Source of the DNA: Anaerolineae bacterium
Lineage (GTDB): Bacteria > Chloroflexota > Anaerolineae > Caldilineales > Caldilineaceae
Direction of reading: 5' to 3'
Assembly (NCBI GenBank): GCA_030432295.1
Contig: JAUIHI010000015.1
Span: 82,757-146,756, forward strand
Length of the DNA: 64,000 nucleotides
Shown: positions 54,163-61,847 of the stretch, piece after piece
Layout: each line of letters begins with the position of its first letter
Position numbering within the stretch: the stretch's first letter is position 1
The notes under the pieces: generated by a model
What the model was told of the DNA's origin: nothing
What the model saw: the letters and a program-made list of their open reading frames with translations, nothing else
Database searches by the model: none
Program-made: the position numbers and the translations under genes

Positions 54163-54810
54163 CTACTGCCGGGAAGTTCCGCCGGTCGGGTTATCAGCCC
54201 GGTCTATCAGTGCGGCCCACTCCTCTGGCGTATTGACATTGACGAAGGAGCGCAGTTCTGGATCGATGGGGCGCACTTCATCTTCGGTTACAAAACGGAC
54301 GCGTACTTGCGAGGTAAAGCTATCCATTCGGCGCTTGCCCGTCTGTAAGGCCGCTTCTACTGCGGCCAAGGCCCGGTGGTGATAGAGTGCGTGGAGGGGC
54401 TGGGGGCGATCCTCCACCAGAGGCACAATCGCATCCCAGCCATCGCCGGTCTGGTCGATGAGGTAGCGAAAGAGAGTCGGCTGAACAAAGGGCAGATCGC
54501 AGGCGACGCAGATGCACCAGCCCTGGCACGCGGCCAGCCCGGTGGCGAGGCCGCCCAGGGGTCCACTGTCGGGATAGGCGTCGGTCAGCCAGCGGGTGGG
54601 CAAAGGTTGCAGCGCATCCGCTACGGCTGGATCGTTGGCAATGACGAGGAGATCATCGGCCAATGGCAGCAGTTGGGTGGCGATATGGCGGATCAACGGT
54701 TCGCCGCTGCCGGGCATGGGGAGCAGTGCTTTGGGTTGGCCCATGCGGCGGCTGGTTCCCCCCGCATTCAGGAGAAGGGTCGGCGGTCTGATTGGCAAGG
54801 CCGTTTCCAA
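54163..54810 (-). CDS. mobA: Molybdenum cofactor guanylyltransferase
   Basis: A 215-residue nucleotidyltransferase with the N-terminal NAGGTSRRMGQPKALLPM (GGxSxRMGxxK, about 15-30), DAYPDSGPLGGLATGL (about 76-91) and CVACDLPFVQP (metal Asp about 103). MobA attaches GMP to molybdopterin. It starts at ATG 54810 with a hairpin element just upstream. Molybdoenzymes are not in this window. A CTP:molybdopterin relative (MocA) is a less likely alternative. Confidence 0.87.
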   Translation of the reverse strand: METALPIRPPTLLLNAGGTSRRMGQPKALLPMPGSGEPLIRHIATQLLPLADDLLVIANDPAVADALQPLPTRWLTDAYPDSGPLGGLATGLAACQGWCICVACDLPFVQPTLFRYLIDQTGDGWDAIVPLVEDRPQPLHALYHHRALAAVEAALQTGKRRMDSFTSQVRVRFVTEDEVRPIDPELRSFVNVNTPEEWAALIDRADNPTGGTSRQ

Positions 54811-54829
54811 TCCTCCCTGGTATCTACCA

Positions 54830-54863
54830 AGAAGTTCGACTTATTCAAAAAAGTCGAACTTCT
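54830..54863. repeat. 34-nt hairpin element, family A copy 3
   Basis: AGAAGTTCGACTTAT (54830-54844), loop TCAA, AAAAGTCGAACTTCT (54849-54863): the 15-4-15 layout with one mismatch beside the loop. Intergenic, between mobA and the acpP terminator. Confidence 0.85.
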
Positions 54864-54868
54864 TGCGC

Positions 54869-54907
54869 GAATAAAAAAAGAGCGAACTGCCTAACAGTTC
54901 GCTCTTT
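54869..54907 (-). terminator. Intrinsic terminator of acpP
   Basis: AAAGAGCGAACTG (54877-54889) pairs exactly with CAGTTCGCTCTTT (54895-54907) across a 5-nt loop; on the minus strand the stem is followed by TTTTTTTATTCG. It lies 77 nt beyond the acpP stop codon and is the clearest intrinsic terminator in the window. Confidence 0.88.
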
Positions 54908-54983
54908 CGGACAGTTGGTGTTTGCTGGAATACTCATCCGCCGGTTGTTCGGGGCGGAGACGAATAGACCAACAGGCGGCTGC

Positions 54984-55220
54984 TTACTGGGCGTCCAGAT
55001 GTGTGACAACATCCCCGATCGTGGCCATTGCCTTGGACTGCTCATCGGTGATCTCGCCGCCGAATTCTTCTTCGAAAGCCATAATCAACTCTACCACATC
55101 CAGGCTGTCGGCGCCCAGGTCTTCTGTAATGCTGGAGTCCATTGAGACTTCCTCAGCCTCGATACCGAGCTGTTCGACGACAATATCACGCACGCGCTCA
55201 AAAGTGCTCTTTTCTGCCAT
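54984..55220 (-). CDS. acpP: Acyl carrier protein
   Basis: A 78-residue acidic protein of standard ACP length. [19 protein letters not shown] contains the phosphopantetheine attachment Ser (about 39) in the DSLD motif. It carries acyl intermediates in fatty-acid synthesis. AGGGGA precedes the ATG at 55220, and a strong terminator follows. No fab genes are adjacent, and it appears to be a single-gene unit; a possible -10 TACAAT on the minus strand (55257-55252) has no clear -35. Confidence 0.97.
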   Translation of the reverse strand: MAEKSTFERVRDIVVEQLGIEAEEVSMDSSITEDLGADSLDVVELIMAFEEEFGGEITDEQSKAMATIGDVVTHLDAQ

Positions 55221-55591
55221 TGGTCTTCCCCTTTACAAAATTGAAAAACGGATTGTACTCTACGGTTGTATGTATGCGCTCTGTTCGTAGGCCAGCACCA
55301 GCGAACCTGTGTTTGCTGCCCACTGCTCGTAGTCGAACAGAATGAATGGCTGGACGAAAAGCGGTTTCCATTGTAGCGATTGGCCTGTGGCCTGTCAAAC
55401 CGGACAGGACGAAAAGTTTCAACATTCACAATCGCCCTGGGGATGTTGATGAGTCCAAAGGCCAAGGCTACACTACTGCCTGCGCACCGGTCTGTCCACA
55501 GATTGGTAACACACGAATCGGGCATAAGTTGCGCGGATTGGGCCAAGCCTGTCTGATTCTGCGGGTGACGCGCTGGTCAAGGGCGTCTCTT
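55221..55591. other. Intergenic region upstream of acpP
   Basis: A 371-bp gap. Apart from a possible minus-strand -10 (55257-55252) and a small CCTGTC/GACAGG stem near 55395-55412, I see no gene, RNA or element. Small ORFs here lack codon bias or motifs. Confidence 0.5.
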
Positions 55592-56368
55592 CTACCCGAT
55601 TGTCTCCTGTTTCTGACGTCGCAACTTTGCTAGTACCCAATCCCAGGGCAGGGCGCGGGTGCGCAGACGGACAAGGGTGTAGAAGGCTTTGTAGATTTCA
55701 CTTTCGCTGATTTTGCTGGAGCCTTCTGTGCGGTTGACGAAAGTGATGGGGACTTCGCCACAGTGGAAACCGGCCTGCTGCACGTGAAAGGCCATTTCCA
55801 TCAGAAAGCTGTAGCCGCTGCTGAAGATGGCGTCCAGATCGATGGCTTCCAGCACGTGGCGCTGGTAGCAACGAAAGCCCGCGGTGCAGTCCCGGATGGA
55901 GACCCCCAGGACCAGATGGGCCAGGAGATTGGCCCCGGAGCTGAGTATTTTGCGGGATGTGGGCCAACCCTCCACCGCGCCGCCGGGCACGTAGCGGCTG
56001 CCCACCACCAGATCGTAGCCCGCGCTGGCTTTGCTGAGCAGCGCGGGCAGGCTCTCCGGGCTGTGGCTGAAGTCCGCATCCATTGTGCAGAGAAATTGGT
56101 AGTGTCGGGCCAGCCCAAAGGCGAAACCGGCTTTGTAGGCCGTGCCCAGCCCCAGCTTCCCCGCCCGATGCAGCACGTGGATGCCCGCGTCTGCCGCGGT
56201 CAGATCATCCACCAGATCACCCGTGCCGTCGGGCGAGTTGTCATCCACCACCAGCACGTGGACATCACCAGCCAGGGCGCGAATCTGCTCAACCAGCCGG
56301 GTGATGTTTTCTTTTTCGTTGTAAGTGGGTACAATCACCAGCGCCTGGCCGTGCCAATCTGGGGTCAT
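55592..56368 (-). CDS. Polyprenol-phosphate mannose/glucose synthase-like GT2
   Basis: A 258-residue GT-A glycosyltransferase. [39 protein letters not shown] (metal DAD, about 92-94) and [14 protein letters not shown] with the closing [17 protein letters not shown] are diagnostic of dolichol/polyprenol-phosphate-mannose synthases. It is expected to load a sugar onto a lipid carrier at the membrane; the catalytic domain is not followed by transmembrane helices. The start is placed at ATG 56368, since the in-frame stretch upstream is repeat-derived. Confidence 0.88.
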   Translation of the reverse strand: MTPDWHGQALVIVPTYNEKENITRLVEQIRALAGDVHVLVVDDNSPDGTGDLVDDLTAADAGIHVLHRAGKLGLGTAYKAGFAFGLARHYQFLCTMDADFSHSPESLPALLSKASAGYDLVVGSRYVPGGAVEGWPTSRKILSSGANLLAHLVLGVSIRDCTAGFRCYQRHVLEAIDLDAIFSSGYSFLMEMAFHVQQAGFHCGEVPITFVNRTEGSSKISESEIYKAFYTLVRLRTRALPWDWVLAKLRRQKQETIG

Positions 56369-56564
56369 CTGCTCTCTGTCCGTGACAATCTGTAGAGTTC
56401 CCAATCGGGTCGGCTGCAAGATAGCCACTGGTGAACGCTGATGGACACGGATAAAATCTGTGGTTATCTGCGTCCTCATCTTCGCGCTTGGTTATGCCTG
56501 GAAGGGACATCTACAATCGTCTTATTTTTGTCCGTTGCGCGCACCCGATGAAAGATTCAATTTT

Positions 56565-57278
56565 ATGTCAATTTCCACGAATTCCAAAGAACCACAAGTA
56601 GTAGCGCCGTTGCGGGATGAACTGCCTCTGGCGCAGATGGAAGCCCTGTTGGCAGAAAGCCGGGCCGAGGGCCACCATTTTGTGGACCGGCTGGTGGATG
56701 ATTTTATTGATGGCAGCAACCGTTTTGACCAGCCGGGCGAGGCGCTCTTGGGCGTCTATGCTGGCGGGCAACTGGTGGCGGTGGGCGGATTGAACCGGGA
56801 CCCCTACCTGCCCGACGAAAACGCGGGGCGGGTGCGCCACGTCTACGTTCTGCCCGCTTTCCGTCGCCAGGGCGCGGGACGACTGCTGATGCAGACGATT
56901 ATTGCCACGGCCCGGTCATCCCACTTTCGCCTGCTCACCCTGCGCACGCTCAACCCGGTGGCGGACACCTTTTATCGGGCGCTGGGCTTTCGCGGGGATT
57001 CGGATGTGGAGGAGGCGACCCACCATCTGGTTTGCCAGCCGTTGACTCAGAAACAGGGCCAGTATCTGGCTTTCCTCCACAGCTATACTGCCGCGCATGG
57101 ACGTCCACCCAGCGAAGCCGAGATGCAGCGGGTCTTTCGTGTTACCCCGCCCACCGTCCACAGTATGATCCTGCGTTTGGATGAGAATGGCTGGATTGCG
57201 CGTACACCGGGACAGGCCCGGTCGATCCGTGTGCTGGCCTCGCCCTACCAGTTTCTGCCTTTGGAAGGGGATGGGTAG
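56565..57278 (+). CDS. GNAT acetyltransferase fused to a LexA-type winged helix
   Basis: A 237-residue protein. GNAT domain about 15-150, with VRHVYVLPAFRRQGAGRLLMQTI (acetyl-CoA motif) and NPVADTFYRALGFRG. The C-terminal about 70 residues (LTQKQGQYLAFLHSYTAAHGRPPSEAEMQRVFRVTPPTVHSMILRLDENGWIARTPGQARSIRVL, shown in fragments: FLHSYTAAHGRPPSEAEM and PTVHSMILRLDENGWIARTP) match the LexA N-terminal DNA-binding domain fold and spacing, but with no LexA peptidase. Thus an acetyltransferase with a DNA-binding module, a combination I do not recognise. Start ATG 56565. Confidence 0.82.
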   Translation: MSISTNSKEPQVVAPLRDELPLAQMEALLAESRAEGHHFVDRLVDDFIDGSNRFDQPGEALLGVYAGGQLVAVGGLNRDPYLPDENAGRVRHVYVLPAFRRQGAGRLLMQTIIATARSSHFRLLTLRTLNPVADTFYRALGFRGDSDVEEATHHLVCQPLTQKQGQYLAFLHSYTAAHGRPPSEAEMQRVFRVTPPTVHSMILRLDENGWIARTPGQARSIRVLASPYQFLPLEGDG

Positions 57279-57332
57279 CCTGGGCAGGGATAACGCATGT
57301 CTGCACCGACAGGCGCACATACGAATCCACGC

Positions 57333-57360
57333 TTGTCTACCGGTCATTTTCTGGTATACT
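57333..57360 (+). promoter_or_regulatory. Promoter of the dehydrogenase gene
   Basis: TTGTCT (57333-57338), 16-nt spacer, TATACT (57355-57360) preceded by a TGG-type extended -10. Transcription from about 57367 gives a 46-nt leader containing the GGAGAGGAAG ribosome binding site before ATG 57413. Confidence 0.5.
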
Positions 57361-57412
57361 TCTAAACTGTTTTACTTGCCTATTTCCCCACAACTTTGGA
57401 GAGGAAGACCCG

Positions 57413-58381
57413 ATGAAACCGAAAGTTTGGATGGACTGGACTGTCGCGCCCGAATTGCAGGCGCGTATTCGCGAGGTGGCCGAACTGATCACCGACGGCG
57501 ACAAAGAGAAGATGATTGGCTGTGAGGTGGTCAGCGGTGTGCGCATGAAATTCGACGGCGCGCTGATGGACAAGATCGGCCCCCAGTTGCGGATATTGGC
57601 CCGGCCCGGCATCGGTGTGGACCCCATCGACGTAGACGCGGCCAGCGAACGGGGCATTCTCGTCTGCAATACTCCGGACGCGCCCACGGAATCGACCGCC
57701 GAGCACGCCATTGCCCTGCTGATGGCGATTGCCAAGCGGGTGATTGTGGGGGATATGTCGTTGCGCAACTTTGACAGCGGCCTGAACCGCAACGATATGC
57801 GGGGCACGGAACTGCTGGGCCGCACCTTGGGCGTGGTCGGCTACGGACGGATTGGCCGCCGGGTAGCGGAGATCGCTGCCCACGGCATCAAAATGAATGT
57901 ACTGGTCCACGACCCCTTTGTGCCTGCCAGCACCCCCACGCCAGAGGGCATCACCCTGACCGACGACCTGGACGAAATCTTCCGGGAAGGGGATTTTGTC
58001 TCCCTGCACACGCCGCTCATGCCCAGCACGCGCCATCTGGCCAACGAAACCCGTCTGCGGATGATGAAGAAGGGCAGCTATCTGATCAACGCCAGCCGGG
58101 GTCCTGTGGTGGACGAAGCCGCGCTGATCAGAGTGCTGAACGACGGCCATCTGGCCGGGGCCGCCCTGGACGTGACCGACCCGGAGCCGCCCCTGGCCGA
58201 CAATCCCCTGCTGAAGATGACGAATGTGGTGGTCACACCCCACATCGCCTCCAACACAGACCGGGGCGTGGATGCTATGCACAACGGCGCGGTGGACAAT
58301 ATCGTCCTGGCCGCGCAGGGGCAGAAACCGCGCTGGATCGTCAACGAGAATGCCTGGCCGGGGCGCTTTGCCGGTCTGTAG
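57413..58381 (+). CDS. D-isomer 2-hydroxyacid dehydrogenase (SerA-like)
   Basis: A 322-residue protein. Nucleotide motif LGVVGYGRIGRRVAEIA (about 138-154); catalytic Arg in NASRGPVVDEAAL (about 232), Glu/Asp in DVTDPEPPL (about 262), His in VTPHIASNT (about 285). NAD-dependent oxidation of a D-2-hydroxyacid, such as 3-phosphoglycerate, glycerate or lactate. No C-terminal ACT domain, so not a classical full-length SerA. A strong GGAGAGGAAG precedes the ATG. It is the last gene before the AT-rich segment. Confidence 0.93.
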   Translation: MKPKVWMDWTVAPELQARIREVAELITDGDKEKMIGCEVVSGVRMKFDGALMDKIGPQLRILARPGIGVDPIDVDAASERGILVCNTPDAPTESTAEHAIALLMAIAKRVIVGDMSLRNFDSGLNRNDMRGTELLGRTLGVVGYGRIGRRVAEIAAHGIKMNVLVHDPFVPASTPTPEGITLTDDLDEIFREGDFVSLHTPLMPSTRHLANETRLRMMKKGSYLINASRGPVVDEAALIRVLNDGHLAGAALDVTDPEPPLADNPLLKMTNVVVTPHIASNTDRGVDAMHNGAVDNIVLAAQGQKPRWIVNENAWPGRFAGL

Positions 58382-58413
58382 GAGGGATGGAACGCGGATC
58401 GGGCGGATATTTG

Positions 58414-58545
58414 TAGTGGTCAGGATGATAGAAAAATAGCTGGACACAGATAAACGCTGAAAACGCAGATTCTTTTCTCTGAATCAGCGTCTATCCGCGT
58501 AAATCAGCGTCCCATTTTCTTTCCAACACCCTCCTGACCAATACA
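58414..58545. repeat. Composite element E copy 1 (terminal inverted repeats GTAGTGGTCAGGA)
   Basis: GTAGTGGTCAGGATG (58414-58428) is an imperfect inverted match of CCTCCTGACCAATAC (58531-58545). Inside are AACGCTG/CAGCGTC and CAGATTC/GAATCAG pairs. Related to the elements at 60400 and 61504. It sits at the left boundary of the AT-rich accessory segment, 32 nt after the dehydrogenase stop codon. Confidence 0.75.
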
Positions 58546-58604
58546 GATCGAGCGGATATTACGCGGATTTTTGATGGAAGAAAGATGCTGCCGATAAGGC
58601 AGAG

Positions 58605-58658
58605 CGATGTACAAAAACAACAGGAGACTCGCAAGTTGTACCTGCGAGTCTCCTGTTG
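58605..58658 (-). terminator. Intrinsic terminator after the DMT gene
   Basis: CAACAGGAGACTCGCA (58618-58633) pairs exactly with TGCGAGTCTCCTGTTG (58643-58658). Read on the minus strand the stem ends in TTGTTTTTGT. It lies about 127 nt beyond the small transporter gene. The bases between it and 58784 contain a short GGAGAGGAGT/ACCTCTCC stem but no gene. Confidence 0.7.
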
Positions 58659-58784
58659 CTTTTGTGTGACGGCTACATCTGCTCCCTAGCCGAGATGAAG
58701 TGATAGCTTTCCAGGCCACTTCATCAGGTGGCAAGTCGGTTCTTGGCTTCGGAGAGGAGTACACCTCTCCTCACATCCGGTTCA

Positions 58785-59237
58785 TCAATAGCGCACGACG
58801 AGAACCGCTCCGAATGCTACCATAGCGGCCCCCACAAGCTTCGGGGCGCTGATTGGATCCACAGGCGATGCCAGCCATCCGTAGTGCGATATCACCACGC
58901 GGACGAGGGTCTGAGCGAAGACAGTGATGACGAAGACATTGACCGCACCAAGCCGCGGCATCAGGAAGGTGCCTGAACCGACGGCCAGCACGCTGATGGC
59001 CCCTGGAACCAGATAGAGCCAGATTGGAACGCTTCCCAGTTGGCGAATCGACTCCCGATCGGCGGTCAACAGAGTGATTCCAGCGATGATCAGGAAGGCG
59101 ACCCCATAGAATGTGAACGTTGCCACAGCTGTCGACTGAATGCGGACTGCGAGGGCACCGTTGATCGGGACGTGGATAGCGCCTAGCGCGCCCGTGAAGA
59201 TGGCAAGCGCCACATACAGTGTCATGCTGTTGGACAT
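58785..59237 (-). CDS. Small DMT-superfamily transporter (DUF606/YdcZ-type)
   Basis: A 150-residue protein with about five transmembrane helices, beginning MTLYVALAIFTGALGAIHVPINGALAVRI and containing LVPGAISVLAVGSGTFLMPRLGA. It matches the single-repeat DMT proteins known as DUF606. Such proteins typically act as dimers; the substrate is unknown. AAGGGGA lies 6 nt before ATG 59237. Its base composition is closer to the flanking chromosome than the CPBP and Arr genes downstream of it in the segment. Confidence 0.85.
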   Translation of the reverse strand: MSNSMTLYVALAIFTGALGAIHVPINGALAVRIQSTAVATFTFYGVAFLIIAGITLLTADRESIRQLGSVPIWLYLVPGAISVLAVGSGTFLMPRLGAVNVFVITVFAQTLVRVVISHYGWLASPVDPISAPKLVGAAMVAFGAVLVVRY

Positions 59238-59604
59238 CTCATTCCCCTTGAAATTGTGTTGTTGCGATCGGCGAGGGTAGCGGTCCCTCTTGGTAGAACA
59301 ACAGTCGAGAAAGTCTCGGCAGCGTCACCGCGGCGTCCTCCCCAAAGTTCGCTAGGCTCAGTACTGCTCCTGCCGCCTAACCATCATTATCCAGCAATTG
59401 AGAGAATAAATATAGTTTAGGGTGCTCTATCTTGCAATCGCTTATGCGAACCTACGATTCACTGTAGTATCGAAAAACTCAAAGCCAGAAAAATGCCTGA
59501 AAGTGCCGCAGAATCCTCAGCGTCCAGTGCACGCTTTGTTGGGCGGGCTTTTGCTTGAAGACTTTATGGTGGAATTTGGTATCGTTCAAATTGGATTCGA
59601 TTGG
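59238..59604. other. AT-rich intergenic region
   Basis: A 367-bp gap holding no convincing gene. It contains short direct repeats and a TATAGTTTAGGG run (about 59410) but no clear promoter for either neighbour. I looked for integron attC features (GTTRRRY paired with RYYYAAC); only a single GCCTAAC is present. Confidence 0.4.
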
Positions 59605-60348
59605 TTACTCAACTGTGCTGGTTTCTTCCTTGTGACCGCGCAGAAGATAGAAACCATAGAGCGCCATCAAACCTCCAATGACAACCTTCAATAATGAAAT
59701 GTAGAGCGCGACTTCTCCTGCTTCGAGTCCGCCTGTGGCGCTGAATTGCAGGAAGTCGTTGAACGCATGTAGCAGAATCAACGGCACGATTGTATTCATG
59801 CGGATGCGCAATGCGCCGAGTCCGACGGCTCCCAAAAACGATGCGATGATCTGCGACACAACGAACAGGGGATCGCGCCCGACCAAAAACGAGTTGGCGT
59901 GAATAATCCCGAACATCGTAGCGGAAATAAGCACCGCCTGCATCGTGCCGCGGGGCATAAACGTACGCAGCAGGACACCGCGAAAGATTGCTTCCTCCTG
60001 AAAACCGATCAGCAATGTGACAATGATGAGAACGATGATGCGGTCAGGTGACGGGAGCTGCGGTTGAAGGAACAGTGTTGGACCGACAAGAAGTACCAAC
60101 GGGATGATAAGGAAGTGCAGATTCTTCCAACGTGATGTGGCGTTGAAGCCTGTCTCACCCCACCCGCGCATGACACCGATAAGGATTGCCGCGAAGATAG
60201 CGTTGAGCAACAGCATTGGCAGATCGAGTGAAAGCAGAGGAATGCCTGCCAAGTTGGCGATGAGCAAGGCCCCGAACACGATGGCTTCCAGCACGAGCAG
60301 GACGATGACAGAAAACAGCGTGGGACGTTGGATGGCAAAATTTTTCAT
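59605..60348 (-). CDS. CPBP-family intramembrane metalloprotease
   Basis: A 247-residue protein with about eight transmembrane helices. The CAAX-protease motifs are in order: EEAIFRG (EExxxR, about 136-142), FGIIHANS (FxxxH, about 166-173) and HAFND (HxxxD-like, about 218-222). Prokaryotic members are linked to bacteriocin immunity or peptide processing. The start is ATG 60348 with GGGAG 11 nt upstream; an in-frame upstream start adds a non-hydrophobic leader. Codon use and base composition are AT-richer than the window average, consistent with acquisition. Confidence 0.85.
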   Translation of the reverse strand: MKNFAIQRPTLFSVIVLLVLEAIVFGALLIANLAGIPLLSLDLPMLLLNAIFAAILIGVMRGWGETGFNATSRWKNLHFLIIPLVLLVGPTLFLQPQLPSPDRIIVLIIVTLLIGFQEEAIFRGVLLRTFMPRGTMQAVLISATMFGIIHANSFLVGRDPLFVVSQIIASFLGAVGLGALRIRMNTIVPLILLHAFNDFLQFSATGGLEAGEVALYISLLKVVIGGLMALYGFYLLRGHKEETSTVE

Positions 60349-60399
60349 CAACTTGCTATCTCCCTTCTTATTGAATCTGATAGAACGGGACAACATTTT

Positions 60400-60516
60400 G
60401 TATTGGTCAACAGCAGCTTGAAGTATTGATTTTCAATGCAAAGCAGCAAAGCTGTTCTCTGCGCCCTTTGCGCCCCTGCGCCTTTGCGTTAAATTTAGAC
60501 ATCTACTGACCAATAC
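60400..60516. repeat. Composite element E copy 2 (TIR GTATTGGTCA)
   Basis: GTATTGGTCA (60400-60409) and TGACCAATAC (60507-60516) are exact inverted repeats. Internally, GCAAAG/CTTTGCG-type words form a longer stem. In inverted orientation this element is homologous to the one at 61504-61636 across most of its length. Confidence 0.85.
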
Positions 60517-60526
60517 ACCTCCACAA

Positions 60527-61270
60527 TCAATTGATAATTTCCCCTGTGTTTTTGGCCAGTCTTTCACGCCATTGCTGTATTTCCTCCGGTGTCTGTCTCA
60601 CCCAATCTGTTGCTTCGCCAATAATTTTCAAGGGTGCTTGGGATCGATAGGAGCGTGTCGGGTTGCCCGGAAATTTTTTGTCTGTCACATTCGGGTCATT
60701 TTCAAAACCCCCTGTCGGTTCAACGATATAGACGCGTTCAGGTCCATTGCCTTTTGCCAATGCAGCCGCCAGCCCCGCGCTATTGACAAGCGCTGTGAAA
60801 TAGATGTGATTCATCTTGAGTTCGGGTTTGTAGTTCGAGATGCCCCCTGCTGTCAGCAGATCGCCAATCTGCAAATCCGCTCTTGTCCCGTGATAAAAGG
60901 GGCCTTTGTCAGAAGGTTTATCCCTAAACGAAGTCGCTAACTCAGCATTCTTTTTTGCTTTGTCAGCCTCGCCCAGGTCCTCATAGCACTTGGCAATGTT
61001 TGCATAGAGAGCAGGGAAAGCGCTCCTGACAGTGTCGTCGTCTATTTTTAATGCACACTGCAAAGCCGTTTCGAGCCAGCTTAATCTGTCGGAAACAGTT
61101 TTTTGAAGTCGGGCTACGTAATGGGCTGAAATGAATTTTTCAGAATCATTTGTCGCTTCGTTCCAGGCGTGAAGGAAGAGTTTGTGCGCTTCTTCGGGTT
61201 GACCTGCTTCTTCCATGCCCATACCTTGCAGACAGAGCTTGACAACATTGTTGTTTGGGTTGAATTCCAT
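60527..61270 (-). CDS. arr: NAD+-rifampin ADP-ribosyltransferase (Arr) with N-terminal helical extension
   Basis: A 247-residue protein. Residues about 118-245 are a full Arr domain: FYHGTRADLQIGDLLTAGG, MNHIYFTALVNSAGLAAALA, RVYIVEPTGGFENDPN, KKFPGNPTRSYRSQAPLKIIGEATDW. Arr inactivates rifamycins by ADP-ribosylation of the ansa-chain hydroxyl, using NAD+ (known family activity). The first about 115 residues are a TPR-like helical region (ALQCALKIDDDTVRSAFPALYANIAKCYEDLGEADKAKKN, given in part), absent from classical ~140-residue Arr. AGGAGA precedes ATG 61270. Flanked by inverted copies of one repeat element. Confidence 0.9.
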   Translation of the reverse strand: MEFNPNNNVVKLCLQGMGMEEAGQPEEAHKLFLHAWNEATNDSEKFISAHYVARLQKTVSDRLSWLETALQCALKIDDDTVRSAFPALYANIAKCYEDLGEADKAKKNAELATSFRDKPSDKGPFYHGTRADLQIGDLLTAGGISNYKPELKMNHIYFTALVNSAGLAAALAKGNGPERVYIVEPTGGFENDPNVTDKKFPGNPTRSYRSQAPLKIIGEATDWVRQTPEEIQQWRERLAKNTGEIIN

Positions 61271-61503
61271 AATTGTCTCGTCTCCTGTGAAATGCGCTGC
61301 GCTACGCTGGCTCTTTTGACGAACGATCGAACCACTCTCTGTTCTTGCAGCCCAGACCGCATGACGGACAAATGAGCAGTCGATAGGCTAGAATGTACTG
61401 CAACAAATTCTTGATTTTCGGAGCCACTATAGCCGAGGGTACTCTGTTTTGCAATCGATATTTTCCGGTCGTTGGACGCTTGAACCAGAAAACCAAAAAT
61501 CGT

Positions 61504-61636
61504 GTACTGGTCAGGAAGATGTTGAACTTTAACGCAGAGTCGCAAAGGTGCAGGGACGCAGAGAACAGCTTTGCATCTCTGCACCTTTGCGACTCTGCGT
61601 TGAAAATCAGTACTTCAAGATGTTGCTGACCAATAC
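61504..61636. repeat. Composite element E copy 3, inverted relative to copy 2
   Basis: GTACTGGTCAG (61504-61514) and CTGACCAATAC (61626-61636) bound an internal near-perfect palindrome of AACGCAGAGTCGCAAAGGTGCA words. Its right half, read in reverse, matches the left half of copy 2 (shared TTGAAGTAcTGATTTTCAA), so copies 2 and 3 form an inverted pair around arr. Confidence 0.85.
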
Positions 61637-61640
61637 CGAA

Positions 61641-61688
61641 AACCAAAAATTGCCAGGAAAGGCCGCGTGTCGGCTCATCCTGGCAATT
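61641..61688 (-). terminator. Probable terminator of typA
   Basis: AATTGCCAGGA (61648-61658) and TCCTGGCAATT (61678-61688) form an 11-bp stem enclosing a GCCG/CGGC stem; on the minus strand the stem runs into TTTTTGGTTTTCGG. It lies about 160 nt after the typA stop. Word-type repeat fragments (ACACTGATAAACGCTGAT, TTTGTGTTCTTTGTGGTTC) fill the space between. Confidence 0.6.
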
Positions 61689-61847
61689 CTTGCTTTATCT
61701 GTTGTGATTGTCCGCGTTCTATTCCCTGAGTCCACCGCAAAAAGGTCTGCCAGCCGCTGATGAACACTGATAAACGCTGATACTTCCCTTGAAATCTTTG
61801 TGTTCTTTGTGGTTCAAATGGCTTTTTGCAGTGGAGCCACTCCCCGC

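Noticed and set aside
58727..58784. GGAGAGGAGTACACCTCTCC stem considered as a group II intron remnant
   Set aside because: No reverse transcriptase/maturase, no GUGYG start or domain V-like hairpin was seen; it is too short to support that call.
59238..59604. Integron attC site near arr
   Set aside because: arr is a frequent integron cassette, but only a single GCCTAAC (RYYYAAC-like) was found, with no paired GTTRRRY, no imperfect palindrome at cassette boundaries and no integrase.
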